Numbered from the stretch's first letter, positions 1 to 6,326 are shown. The stretch: DNA of 8,412 nt from DATLFA01 sp039934635 (GCA_039934635.1 JBDTLT010000235.1:1-8412), one strand, 5' to 3'. A program made the numbers and translations. Notes: generated from the sequence alone by a model not told the origin.

Positions 1-740
1 GCCTCGGCAGCCAAGTGCTCTATTGGCGAGAAGAGTTCTGCTACGGCCTCGTCGATCGAGGATTCTTCGTCGTGCGAGTCGACATCCGCGATAGCGGTCT
101 ATCGACGCATCTTGGTGAGGACGGGTCGTACACCCTGTCCGATATGGCCAACGACATCATGGCGGTCGTGGGTGCGCTCGGGGTCGAGCGCTTCCACCTC
201 GTGGGCCAGTCGCTCGGCGCGATGATCGCGCAGACCGTCGCCATCGAGCACCCTGCGGCCGTGCAGACGCTGACGTCGATCAGCGCGCACACCGGCAACC
301 TCGAGTTCGGTAAACCGAGTGACGAAGCCGTTGCCGCCATGGCCGCGCCTCCAGCTACCGCCCGCGAAGAGCAGATCGAGCGCGATGTGGCGTCGCGCCG
401 GGTCTGGGCCAGTCCGTCGTGGTTCGACGAGGCCGAGACCCGCGCCTATTACGAACAGTCCTACGATCGGGCCCGTTCGCCAACCGGGTCGTTGCGTCAG
501 TTCAACGCCCTGCTCGCGAGCGGTAGCCGTGAGGACGCGCTGCGGTCTCTCCCTGTGCCCACATTGGTGATTCACGGCACGCTCGACCCATTGATCGCGC
601 CCGACGGCGGCACCCGCACCGCGGAGATCGTTCCCGGGGCAGAACTGTTGATGGTCGAAGGCATGGGTCACGACCTGCCGGTCGAGGCGTGGCAACAGAT
701 CATCTCGGCGATCACTGCGATGGCCGCCCGTTCCGTCTGA
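1..740 (+). CDS. Alpha/beta hydrolase, 5'-truncated by window edge
   Basis: Serine hydrolase of the alpha/beta-hydrolase fold. The frame is open from base 3 (Leu-Gly-Ser-Gln precedes the GTG at 15), and homologues have a longer N-terminus with an oxyanion strand and Gly-rich loop, so the true start lies left of the window. Numbering from the GTG at 15, the nucleophile elbow is VGQSLGA with Ser66 (bases 210-212). The acid is in HGTLDPL (about residue 191) and the catalytic His in EGMGHDLP near the C-terminus. The block VRVDIRDSGLST is typical of the hydrolases often annotated as RdmC-like methylesterases, but substrate cannot be read from sequence. The stop lies 23 bases before the PIG-L deacetylase start, suggesting one operon. 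Fold and triad are seen directly; esterase activity is family knowledge and the substrate is unknown. Confidence 0.9.
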   Translation, partial: LGSQVLYWREEFCYGLVDRGFFVVRVDIRDSGLSTHLGEDGSYTLSDMANDIMAVVGALGVERFHLVGQSLGAMIAQTVAIEHPAAVQTLTSISAHTGNLEFGKPSDEAVAAMAAPPATAREEQIERDVASRRVWASPSWFDEAETRAYYEQSYDRARSPTGSLRQFNALLASGSREDALRSLPVPTLVIHGTLDPLIAPDGGTRTAEIVPGAELLMVEGMGHDLPVEAWQQIISAITAMAARSV

Positions 741-763
741 TTGCGCCGTTACCCTTTGGCGAC

Positions 764-1564
764 GTGGCTACCGCTGTGATCTTGCACGCACATCCCGACG
801 ACGAGACCATCGCGACCGGCGGCCTGATCGCCAAGGCCAAGCGCGACGGTCATCGCATCGTGCTCGTCGTCGCGACCATGGGCGAAGAGGGCGAGCCGGT
901 GCCGGGTGTACTGGATGAGGGCGAGTTGCTCGGTGACCGCCGAGTCCGCGAGACCCAACTCGCGGCCGACGTGCTCGGTGTCGATCGGGTCGCGTTCCTC
1001 GGCTATCGCGACTCCGGCATGATGGGCGAGCCGACCAACGACAACCCCGCGTCGTTCTGGCAGGCCGACGTCGACGAGGCCGCCGGCAAGTTCGCGAACA
1101 TTTTGAAGGAAGAAGACGCGGACCTCGTCGTGACCTACGACGAGAACGGTGTGTACGGGCACCCCGACCACATCCAGGTACACCGTGTCGGCGTGCGCGC
1201 GGCCGAGCTCGCGGGTGTCGAGAGAGTCTTCGAGGCGACCTTCAGCCGCGAGTTCATGCGCGACATCTTCGCCGAGCTCGAAGAGCTCGAGGGTGACGGC
1301 GCCAGCGACAGCAACGAGATGGCCGACGCCGACACGTTCGGTCTGCCCGAGGCCGAGCTCACGCATCGCATCGATGTCAGCGATTTCGTACTGCTCAAGC
1401 GGGCCGCATTGTTGCGCCACGAGAGCCAGATCAGCCCCGATCATCCGATGGCCAAGATGGCGCTCGACGATTTCGCCCGATGGTCCGGTGTCGAGTGGTT
1501 TCGCGATCGGGCGCGACCGCGCAACGGCGGCAAATTCCGCAGCGATGTGTTCGCAATCGACTGA
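764..1564 (+). CDS. PIG-L family zinc deacetylase, MshB/Mca-like
   Basis: Predicted 266-residue cytosolic metal-dependent N-deacetylase of the LmbE/PIG-L family. The zinc site is visible: AHPDDE near the N-terminus (His10, Asp12 as likely base, Asp13) and GHPDH at residues 132-136 (His133, His136). The segments GEEGEP and GYRDSGMMG resemble those of MshB, which deacetylates GlcNAc-inositol in mycothiol synthesis, more than those of generic LmbE proteins. Mca, the mycothiol-conjugate amidase, is the main alternative. The GTG at 764 is chosen because it leaves the usual few residues before the first strand (VATAVILHAHPDD). The frame extends back to 689, but that would overlap the hydrolase and add an N-terminus unlike the family. 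A GTG at 776 is also possible. No clear Shine-Dalgarno is visible. The phosphatase gene follows after 2 bases, so translational coupling is likely. The family is sure; mycothiol substrate is inferred. Confidence 0.92.
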   Translation: MATAVILHAHPDDETIATGGLIAKAKRDGHRIVLVVATMGEEGEPVPGVLDEGELLGDRRVRETQLAADVLGVDRVAFLGYRDSGMMGEPTNDNPASFWQADVDEAAGKFANILKEEDADLVVTYDENGVYGHPDHIQVHRVGVRAAELAGVERVFEATFSREFMRDIFAELEELEGDGASDSNEMADADTFGLPEAELTHRIDVSDFVLLKRAALLRHESQISPDHPMAKMALDDFARWSGVEWFRDRARPRNGGKFRSDVFAID

Positions 1565-1566
1565 CC

Positions 1567-2118
1567 GTGGCCCGCATCTACCTGGTCCGCCACGGTGAGG
1601 CGGTCGGCTACCAAGACTCCGATCCGGGCCTGAGTGAGCTGGGGCACGACCAGGCGCGTCGAGTTGCCCAACGACTCGACGAGATCACCGGCGCGCCGAT
1701 CGATCTCATCACGAGCCCGTTGCGCCGCGCCCGAGAGACCGCCCAACCGTTGGCGACGCTCTGGTCGACCGAGGCACTCGTCGTCGACGCCGTTCGTGAG
1801 TTGCCGTCGCCGGGAACGCACCACGAACGACGACCATGGTTGCGCGACGCGCTGCGATCGACATTCGCGGAATTGGGCGAGCAGCAACGCGACTGGCGCG
1901 CCTCGATCTTGCGCGCGCTGTCGCAGCGCGATCGCGACACCGCCGTATTCACTCACGCCGTGGTCATCAGCGCGGTCGTCGGCCACCTGACCGACGACGA
2001 CCGGGTGCTCGGCTTCTTGCCCGCCAACACATCGATCACGGTGGTCGACGTCGCCGACGGCTCTTTGTCGCTCGTCGAGCGCGGTGCCGGTCGCGATGAT
2101 GTGGGCGACGTCGGCTGA
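1567..2118 (+). CDS. Histidine phosphatase superfamily protein (phosphoglycerate mutase-like)
   Basis: Predicted 183-residue cytosolic phosphatase or mutase of the branch-1 histidine phosphatase superfamily. The signature LVRHGE lies at residues 6-11, with His9 the expected phospho-acceptor. The phosphate-pocket arginines lie in SPLRRARETA, and the second catalytic histidine is His130 in FTHAVV. The segment ELPSPG, about residue 79, supplies the likely acidic catalyst. The length is near that of small GpmB/CobC/SixA-like members, so glycolytic mutase activity should not be assumed. Start: a GTG at 1567, two bases after the deacetylase stop, gives VARIYLVRHGE, the usual short lead to the RHG motif. 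A longer in-frame start at 1480 would lie inside the deacetylase gene. It is the last gene of the left-hand (+) unit and converges with the membrane-protein gene after only 14 bases. Substrate unknown. Confidence 0.9.
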   Translation: MARIYLVRHGEAVGYQDSDPGLSELGHDQARRVAQRLDEITGAPIDLITSPLRRARETAQPLATLWSTEALVVDAVRELPSPGTHHERRPWLRDALRSTFAELGEQQRDWRASILRALSQRDRDTAVFTHAVVISAVVGHLTDDDRVLGFLPANTSITVVDVADGSLSLVERGAGRDDVGDVG

Positions 2119-2132
2119 ATCAACTCGCCCGG

Positions 2133-2495
2133 TCAGGCCACCCGCCGCACCAACGGCGCCGCTTGGATCATGACGAGCAGCGCGGCGAGCAGCAACGCCG
2201 GAGCAACCAGCAAGTCGCCGGTGGTGATCCCGTGGTTGTTCGACAACTGCACAATGGGGCGACCTTCGACCGATGCGTTGACCCACCACCACGACACTGA
2301 GCCACCGATGCTGACGACAACCAAACCGACTCGCTGCACGACGGGCCAGTACTGCGGTAGACCCCAGCGTGCGATGGCGACACCGGTCCAGCCCACGAGC
2401 GTCGCCGCGAAAAATGCGAACAAGCCGACGCACGCACGCGGGCCCGGTCCCCGGGCGGCGGCGCTGCTCAGCAGGTCCCGTACGAAGGTCGTCAT
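2133..2495 (-). CDS. Small three-helix membrane protein, unknown function
   Basis: I do not recognise a named family. The 120-residue product is strongly hydrophobic, with predicted membrane spans at about residues 21-42, 51-72 (ending in a WWW run at 69-71) and 93-114. A polar stretch (residues 76-94, including SNNHGITTGD) separates helices 2 and 3. The N-terminal 20 residues are basic and would probably be cytoplasmic. It ends in a basic RR pair near the C-terminus. The ATG at 2493-2495 is directly preceded by a perfect palindrome with no Shine-Dalgarno. A TACGAT -10-like box ends six bases before the A of the ATG, so a leaderless transcript is likely. It is divergent from the heme-monooxygenase gene. 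It looks real because its codon use and hydrophobicity pattern are coherent on this strand, whereas the opposite-strand frame is arginine-rich and lacks domain sense. Confidence 0.7.
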   Translation of the reverse strand: MTTFVRDLLSSAAARGPGPRACVGLFAFFAATLVGWTGVAIARWGLPQYWPVVQRVGLVVVSIGGSVSWWWVNASVEGRPIVQLSNNHGITTGDLLVAPALLLAALLVMIQAAPLVRRVA

Positions 2496-2517
2496 CGGTC
2501 CATCGTACGATGGACCG
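2496..2517. promoter_or_regulatory. Perfect 22-bp palindrome: candidate operator with paired -10 boxes
   Basis: The 11-base half CGGTCCATCGT is followed immediately by its exact reverse complement, with no spacer (dyad axis between 2506 and 2507). The left end touches the start codon of the (-) membrane-protein gene. The symmetric core contains TACGAT on both strands (2506-2511 on +, 2507-2502 on -), matching the actinobacterial -10 pattern TANNNT. On the minus strand the predicted start point coincides with the ATG. On the plus strand it would give a leader of about 90 bases before the monooxygenase gene. The position suits a dimeric repressor (TetR or MarR type) or a symmetric bidirectional promoter. 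Role is inferred; the palindrome itself is certain. Confidence 0.6.
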
Positions 2518-2533
2518 GCCCCACTCAGGTCGC

Positions 2534-2566
2534 GGGCCCGGCCAGAGAGAGTGGGCCGGCGGGCCC
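2534..2566. repeat. GC-rich inverted repeat in divergent intergenic region
   Basis: GGGCCCG (2534-2540) pairs with CGGGCCC (2560-2566). Inside it, GCC at 2541-2543 can pair with GGC at 2554-2556, leaving a three-base bulge and an AGAGAGAGTG loop. It lies between the palindrome and the candidate -10 box of the monooxygenase gene. It could be an operator, an attenuator on a transcript started at the palindrome, or a consequence of local high GC. Function is not shown. Confidence 0.35.
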
Positions 2567-2572
2567 TATGCT
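2567..2572 (+). promoter_or_regulatory. Candidate -10 box (TATGCT) for the heme-monooxygenase operon
   Basis: TATGCT fits TANNNT and would place the transcript start near 2579-2580, about 30 bases before the GTG at 2609. No recognisable -35 is present, since the GC-rich inverted repeat occupies that position. The alternative promoter is the TACGAT inside the upstream palindrome. Purine-rich Shine-Dalgarno candidates follow: AGGAGAGG at 2589-2596 and GAGG at 2599-2602, the latter six bases before the start. Confidence 0.35.
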
Positions 2573-2608
2573 CGGGCGCAGAAGCGGTAGGAGAGGTCGA
2601 GGTCGCAA

Positions 2609-2944
2609 GTGAGCAGCAACAAGCCCCCGCAGGTCATCAAAATCAATGCGATCACCGTGCCCGGCGAGCACGGCGGCGAGATGGCTCGTCGTTTCGCCGA
2701 GCGCATCGGCGCCGTTGATTCGCAGGAAGGCTTCGAGGGTTTCGAGTTGCTTCGACCGACCGATGAGCGAGAAACGTGGCTCGTCGTGTCGCGCTGGCGG
2801 GACGAAGAGTCTTTCCAAGCATGGGTCAAGTCGCCGGCATTCGCGCACGGCCACCGCGGTGTGGCAGGCGGCGAGCGTCCCGTGTCGATGACCGCCGAGC
2901 TCTGGTCCTTCGACGTCGCCACTGCCGCTGAGCCTCGGAGCTAG
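2609..2944 (+). CDS. MhuD/IsdG-like heme-degrading monooxygenase (ABM domain)
   Basis: Predicted 111-residue ferredoxin-like (antibiotic biosynthesis monooxygenase) protein that would work as a cytosolic dimer. From memory it aligns well with Mycobacterium tuberculosis MhuD: VIKINAITVP matches VVKINAIEVP, then RRFAERIGAVDSQEGFEGFELLRP and ESFQAW. The residues known to matter for heme in MhuD appear kept. Asn13 matches Asn7, Trp72 matches Trp66, and His80 (or His82) corresponds to the axial His75, allowing a small gap in the PAFAHGH segment. MhuD opens the heme ring to release iron without free CO, giving mycobilins; activity here is inferred. The GTG at 2609 has GAGG six bases upstream, and no other start fits the domain. 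The four-helix membrane gene follows nine bases after the stop, with its likely Shine-Dalgarno inside this gene's end, so the two are probably coupled. The fallback call is a generic ABM-domain protein. Confidence 0.88.
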   Translation: MSSNKPPQVIKINAITVPGEHGGEMARRFAERIGAVDSQEGFEGFELLRPTDERETWLVVSRWRDEESFQAWVKSPAFAHGHRGVAGGERPVSMTAELWSFDVATAAEPRS

Positions 2945-2953
2945 CGCTCGGGA

Positions 2954-3322
2954 ATGACGCTTGCATCGCTGCGCGACGTTCACGAGAACTTCGCGTGGTT
3001 CGTGGTCATCGGCAACGGGCTGGCGGGATTGTGGGCGACTGCCGCGCATTTTCGTGAGCCGTTGCGCACCCGCGCACTGTGGTGGTTCACGTTCGTGGTC
3101 GAACTGTCGGTCTTCGTTCAGGTGTCGCTCGGCGTGGGCATGGTCGCAGGGCAGGACATCAAGGCTCCGCAGTTCCACATGTTCTACGGTTTCCTCACGA
3201 TCATCGCCGTCACCATGATCTACGGCTACCGCCACCAGCTTTCCGACCGGCGCTATGCGCTTTACGGTGGGGGCGGCCTGTTCATCATGGGCCTCGGCAT
3301 CAGGGCGATGATCCTGGGCTGA
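2954..3322 (+). CDS. Four-helix membrane protein, possible heme-binding CtaA/b561-like bundle
   Basis: The 122-residue protein has no function I can name with confidence. Predicted membrane helices are at about 13-31, 43-66, 74-92 and 102-120. His10 and His75 sit at the starts of helices 1 and 3, with further histidines at 32 and 94. Helix 2 contains VQVSLGVGM and is followed by a short loop and FHMFYGF. This order (His-helix, Q..LG helix, His-helix) resembles one half of the heme A synthase CtaA/Cox15 four-helix bundle, in which paired histidines ligate heme. That likeness is by eye and is an inference. The start ATG lies nine bases after the monooxygenase stop. GGAG at 2937-2940 is a spaced Shine-Dalgarno candidate. 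Co-transcription with an MhuD-like enzyme suggests a role in heme handling. A purely structural or unrelated membrane role is possible. Confidence 0.78.
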   Translation: MTLASLRDVHENFAWFVVIGNGLAGLWATAAHFREPLRTRALWWFTFVVELSVFVQVSLGVGMVAGQDIKAPQFHMFYGFLTIIAVTMIYGYRHQLSDRRYALYGGGGLFIMGLGIRAMILG

Positions 3323-3386
3323 TGGAGTGTCATCGGTCTGCAATGTCGGCGCATGGATGAAAAACGCAACTCGAGCGGTCGATTAA

Positions 3387-3395
3387 GGGAGGAGG
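3387..3395 (+). promoter_or_regulatory. Strong Shine-Dalgarno fixing the start at 3401
   Basis: GGGAGGAGG ends five bases before the GTG at 3401 and is the strongest ribosome-binding site in the window. It decides between this start and the in-frame ATG at 3353, which has no comparable site. Confidence 0.8.
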
Positions 3396-3400
3396 CAGCA

Positions 3401-4420
3401 GTGAATGCCACGAACCCCTATCAACCGGTCCACCTCGAGCCTCGACAACGCCGGCGCTCGCTCGTTGTCATCGCCTCCGCCGGGTTGGGATCGATCCTCG
3501 CGCTCGTCGTGCTCAACCTCGTGGTGCAGCCGTCGCGACGCGCCCCCGCGATCGATGTCGAGCTTGCGCCTGCCGCGCCGCTGATCGATGCCAACACCAC
3601 GACAGTGACCGTGTTACCGGTATCGACCTCGGTCCCGACCTCGGTGCCCGCGACGACCGCACCCCCGACGTTCGTCGGCACCCTGGGCACGTCGCCGGTG
3701 ACCACGATCCCGGCAACGGCGCCGATTGCACGGTGGATCCCGCCGGACACTCCCGACTTCGTACGCGCCGTGTTGCTCGACGACGAGAGCCTCGATGTCG
3801 TCGCACCGTTCGCCAACGCCACCATGGCGTACTTCTCGGTGACCCGGCCGGGCAGTGCCGCATGCGGGGGCACGGTGTACCGCGTGCAACAGGGCCACGC
3901 GCGCGAGGCCGTGAGCTCGGCGCGCTTCCTGTTCCCGCGATTCGACGGACGATGGTTCGTGCTGGCGAGTGCGCTCGGCAACGAATGCCGTCCCGGCACG
4001 CTGACGATCGTGGATACGGTCAACGACACCGCGCGGGAGCTGGCCGCGGCAGGCTGGTTCTACAGCTGGTCGAAGACCGACATGCGATTCGTGCTCTACG
4101 ACTATCTGCTCGGGACGTTCACGTTGTACGACGGGCCGAGCGCCACGTCACAGCGCCTCAGCGTGGCGCCCGCGTTTGTGGCCGAGCTCGACGAACGCGT
4201 CGGTCCGCGTCCGGACAATCGTCCCGGCTGGGTCATGGGTCGCATCGCATTTCTCGCCGGCGGCGAACTGGTCGCGCACATCCAATGTCTTCCCGATGCG
4301 TGCCCCAACAAAGACGCCATCAGCGGCTGGTTCTACGTTGTCGACGGCCAGGTCACCGGTGAGGCCCAGCGCGTGCCCGACGACAAAGCACCTCCGGTGA
4401 GCCTGTACTGCGGCGTCTGA
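3401..4420 (+). CDS. Membrane-anchored secreted protein with Thr/Pro linker, unknown function
   Basis: The 339-residue product matches no family I recognise. A short N-terminal tail (NPYQPV near the start, then QRRRS) precedes one hydrophobic span at about residues 20-42. The basic side suggests an N-in, C-out type II anchor or an uncleaved signal. Residues about 65-108 form a Thr/Ser/Pro/Val-rich linker like those spanning an actinobacterial cell wall. The remaining 230 residues look globular and beta-rich, with recurring aromatic-glycine segments (RWFVLAS, GWFYSWS, GWFYVVD) and five cysteines (in AACGG, NECRP, IQCLPDAC and the terminal LYCGV). This suggests a disulfide-stabilised, possibly propeller-like extracytoplasmic domain. 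The GTG at 3401 is chosen for its strong Shine-Dalgarno; an ATG at 3353 would add 16 residues. It follows the four-helix gene by 78 bases and may have its own promoter, which I could not locate. Confidence 0.85.
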   Translation: MNATNPYQPVHLEPRQRRRSLVVIASAGLGSILALVVLNLVVQPSRRAPAIDVELAPAAPLIDANTTTVTVLPVSTSVPTSVPATTAPPTFVGTLGTSPVTTIPATAPIARWIPPDTPDFVRAVLLDDESLDVVAPFANATMAYFSVTRPGSAACGGTVYRVQQGHAREAVSSARFLFPRFDGRWFVLASALGNECRPGTLTIVDTVNDTARELAAAGWFYSWSKTDMRFVLYDYLLGTFTLYDGPSATSQRLSVAPAFVAELDERVGPRPDNRPGWVMGRIAFLAGGELVAHIQCLPDACPNKDAISGWFYVVDGQVTGEAQRVPDDKAPPVSLYCGV

Positions 4421-4428
4421 ATCCCGTT

Positions 4429-4471
4429 CTCGCTGTCAAACGTGGACTCACAGGCGACGTTTGACAGCGAG
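4429..4471. terminator. Perfect 15-bp stem-loop between convergent genes (bidirectional terminator or repeat element)
   Basis: CTCGCTGTCAAACGT (4429-4443) pairs perfectly with ACGTTTGACAGCGAG (4457-4471) around a 13-base loop. It lies 8 bases after the stop of the (+) secreted-protein gene and 14 bases beyond the stop of pckG on the other strand, so it would serve both transcripts. Neither side carries a U-tract, which is common in actinobacterial intrinsic terminators. The long uninterrupted stem with mixed rather than pure GC pairing could instead mark a dispersed palindromic repeat. The structure is certain; termination is inferred. Confidence 0.7.
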
Positions 4472-4485
4472 TTCGAGAATTGAGA

Positions 4486-6279
4486 TCAGCTGACGAGGCG
4501 CTTTTCGAGGTCGGCGAGTTGGTCGCGTAGCTCGTTGGGCAAGCGGGCCCCGATGAAGCCGAAGTGCTTTTCGATGAGGGGCACCTCTTCGCGCCAGGCC
4601 TCGCTGTCGACTGCCAGCACTTCGCGCATCGTCGCTTCGTCGATATCGATGCCGTCGATGTCGATACTGCCGATCGTCGGGACGAAACCGATGGGCGTGT
4701 CGGTGGCGTCGCCACTGCCCGCGACGCGCTCGAGAATCCACTTGAGCACGCGGCTGTTGTCGCCGTAGCCGGGCCACAAGAACTTGCCGTCGTCGCCCTT
4801 GCGGAACCAGTTGACCCAGAACAGCTTGGGCAACTTGTCGGCGCTCGACGAGCGACCGATGTCGAGCCAGTGCGCGATGTAGTCACCGATGTTGTAGCCG
4901 CAGAATGGCAACATCGCGAACGGATCGAAACGAACCTCGCCGATCGTGCCCGCAGCTGCCGCCGTCTTTTCGGACGACACGATCGAACCGAGGAACACGC
5001 CATGCTGCCAGTCGCGTGATTGCGTCACCAACGGCACATTGGTGGCGCGCCGGCCGCCGAAGAGGATCGCCGAGATCGGCACCCCGCGGGGGTCTTCCCA
5101 TTCGGGAGCAATCGACGGGCACTGCGACGCGGGCACGGTGAAGCGGGCGTTGGGATGCGCCGCGGGCGCGGTGCTCTCGGGTGTCCACAAGTGGCCCTGC
5201 CAGTCGGTCAAGCGCGGCGGCTTGTCGTCGGTCATCTGCTCCCACCACACGTCGCCGTCGGGTGTCTCGGCGACGTTGGTGAAGATGGCGTTGCCCCACA
5301 GCGTTTCCATCGCATTGTGGTTGGTCTTGTCGGATGTGCCCGGAGCGACGCCGAAGAACCCGGCCTCGGGATTGATGGCGTAGAGCCGACCGTCGTCACC
5401 GAACTTCATCCACGCGATGTCGTCGCCGACGGTCTCGATCTTCCACCCCGGGATCGTCGGGATCATCATGGCCATGTTGGTCTTGCCGCAGGCCGACGGG
5501 AATGCGGCGGCGACGTAATGCTTTTCGCCATCGGGGGGAGTGACGCCGAGGATGAGCATGTGCTCGGCCATCCAGCCGCCGTCGCGTGCCATCGTCGAAG
5601 CGATGCGCAGCGCGAAGCATTTCTTGCCCAACAGGGCGTTGCCGCCGTAACCCGAGCCATAGGACCAGATCTCGCGCGTCTCGGGGAAATGCGAGATGTA
5701 CTTGTTGTCGGCGTCGCACGGCCACGGCACATCGGCCGCACCATCGACGAGCGGCATGCCGACCGAGTGAAGGCACGGGACCCAGTCACCGTCGCCCAAC
5801 ACGTCGAGCACGGGTTGACCCATGCGCGTCATGGTGCGCATCGACACCGCGACATACGGCGAATCGGTCAGCTGCACACCGATGTGGGCGATGGGCGAAC
5901 CCAGAGGGCCCATCGAGAACGGCACGACGTAGAGCGTGCGACCCTGCATGCAGCCGTCGTAGAGACCGAGCATCTCTTGGCGCAGGTCGTCAGGATCACG
6001 CCAGTTGTTGGTGGGACCGGCTTCGTCCTTGTCGACGGACGCGATGTACGTGCGATCTTCGACACGGGCCACGTCTGCCGGGTCGGACAGCGCGAGATAC
6101 GAGTTGGGTCGCTTGTCTTCGTCGAGTTTCGTGAACGTGCCGGCATCGACCAGCTCGTGGCAGATGCGGTCGTACTCTTCCCGTGAACCGTCGCACCAAT
6201 AGATCGATGCGGGCTTGAAGATCGAGGCCCAGTGGCTGACCCAATCGTGCAGCCTCTGGTTGCTGGTGTGTGACGCCAT
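4486..6279 (-). CDS. pckG: Phosphoenolpyruvate carboxykinase (GTP)
   Basis: Converts oxaloacetate + GTP to PEP + GDP + CO2 in the cytosol, the first committed step of gluconeogenesis from TCA intermediates; in some bacteria it also runs anaplerotically. At 597 residues it is close to the family norm of about 600. Seen directly: WCDGS near residue 28, VVPFSMGP, GNALLGKKCFALR, AEHMLILG, the GTP-PEPCK P-loop FPSACGKTNMAMM, GDDIAWM, and the nucleotide segment NWFRKGDDGKFLWPGYGDNSR. The catalytic metal ligands Lys220, His240 and Asp287 and the reactive P-loop Cys264 all map to the human enzyme (244, 264, 311, 288, recalled from memory) with the same offset of 24, so the core lacks indels. P-loop Lys266 is present. 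The ATG at 6277-6279 gives the usual NQRLHDWV N-terminus. The upstream Shine-Dalgarno is weak. The gene appears monocistronic, with a 138-base upstream gap and a stem-loop downstream. Confidence 0.98.
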   Translation of the reverse strand: MASHTSNQRLHDWVSHWASIFKPASIYWCDGSREEYDRICHELVDAGTFTKLDEDKRPNSYLALSDPADVARVEDRTYIASVDKDEAGPTNNWRDPDDLRQEMLGLYDGCMQGRTLYVVPFSMGPLGSPIAHIGVQLTDSPYVAVSMRTMTRMGQPVLDVLGDGDWVPCLHSVGMPLVDGAADVPWPCDADNKYISHFPETREIWSYGSGYGGNALLGKKCFALRIASTMARDGGWMAEHMLILGVTPPDGEKHYVAAAFPSACGKTNMAMMIPTIPGWKIETVGDDIAWMKFGDDGRLYAINPEAGFFGVAPGTSDKTNHNAMETLWGNAIFTNVAETPDGDVWWEQMTDDKPPRLTDWQGHLWTPESTAPAAHPNARFTVPASQCPSIAPEWEDPRGVPISAILFGGRRATNVPLVTQSRDWQHGVFLGSIVSSEKTAAAAGTIGEVRFDPFAMLPFCGYNIGDYIAHWLDIGRSSSADKLPKLFWVNWFRKGDDGKFLWPGYGDNSRVLKWILERVAGSGDATDTPIGFVPTIGSIDIDGIDIDEATMREVLAVDSEAWREEVPLIEKHFGFIGARLPNELRDQLADLEKRLVS

Positions 6280-6320
6280 TGTCGTGCGGGCCTTGGGCAG
6301 GAGGTCGGGTGTTGGTATTC

Positions 6321-6326
6321 AGCCTA
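6321..6326 (-). promoter_or_regulatory. Candidate -10 box (TAGGCT) for pckG
   Basis: On the minus strand TAGGCT matches TANNNT and would start transcription near 6313, giving a leader of about 34 bases. A matching -35 is not evident, although TTCGAA lies upstream at 6339-6344. The 138-base gap between the cold-shock-like gene and pckG is AT-richer here than its surroundings, which supports a promoter. No riboswitch-like structure was seen. Confidence 0.35.

Noticed and set aside
689..763. N-terminal extension of the PIG-L deacetylase to an upstream ATG
   Set aside because: It would overlap the hydrolase by 52 bases and add 25 residues before a zinc motif that normally sits within about the first 15 residues.
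1272..1292. Tandem GAGCTCGA repeat
   Set aside because: It lies inside the deacetylase gene and simply encodes a Glu-Leu-Glu-Glu-Leu-Glu helix with biased codons.
1441..2433. Minus-strand open frame (330 codons) spanning the histidine phosphatase
   Set aside because: It overlaps three well-supported genes and reads as Arg-rich low-complexity sequence, a frame shadow.
2496..2608. IdeR/DtxR or Fur iron box upstream of the heme monooxygenase
   Set aside because: Searched by eye for the AT-rich TTAGGTTAGGC-type pattern. The palindrome here is of different sequence and nothing else resembles it.
3353..3400. Earlier ATG for the membrane-anchored secreted protein
   Set aside because: It lacks a Shine-Dalgarno, while the GTG at 3401 has a near-perfect one at ideal spacing.
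5020..6186. Long plus-strand open frame (388 codons) opposite pckG
   Set aside because: The product is Arg/His/Gly/Val-rich and matches no family, while the minus strand encodes a complete PEP carboxykinase with every catalytic residue.
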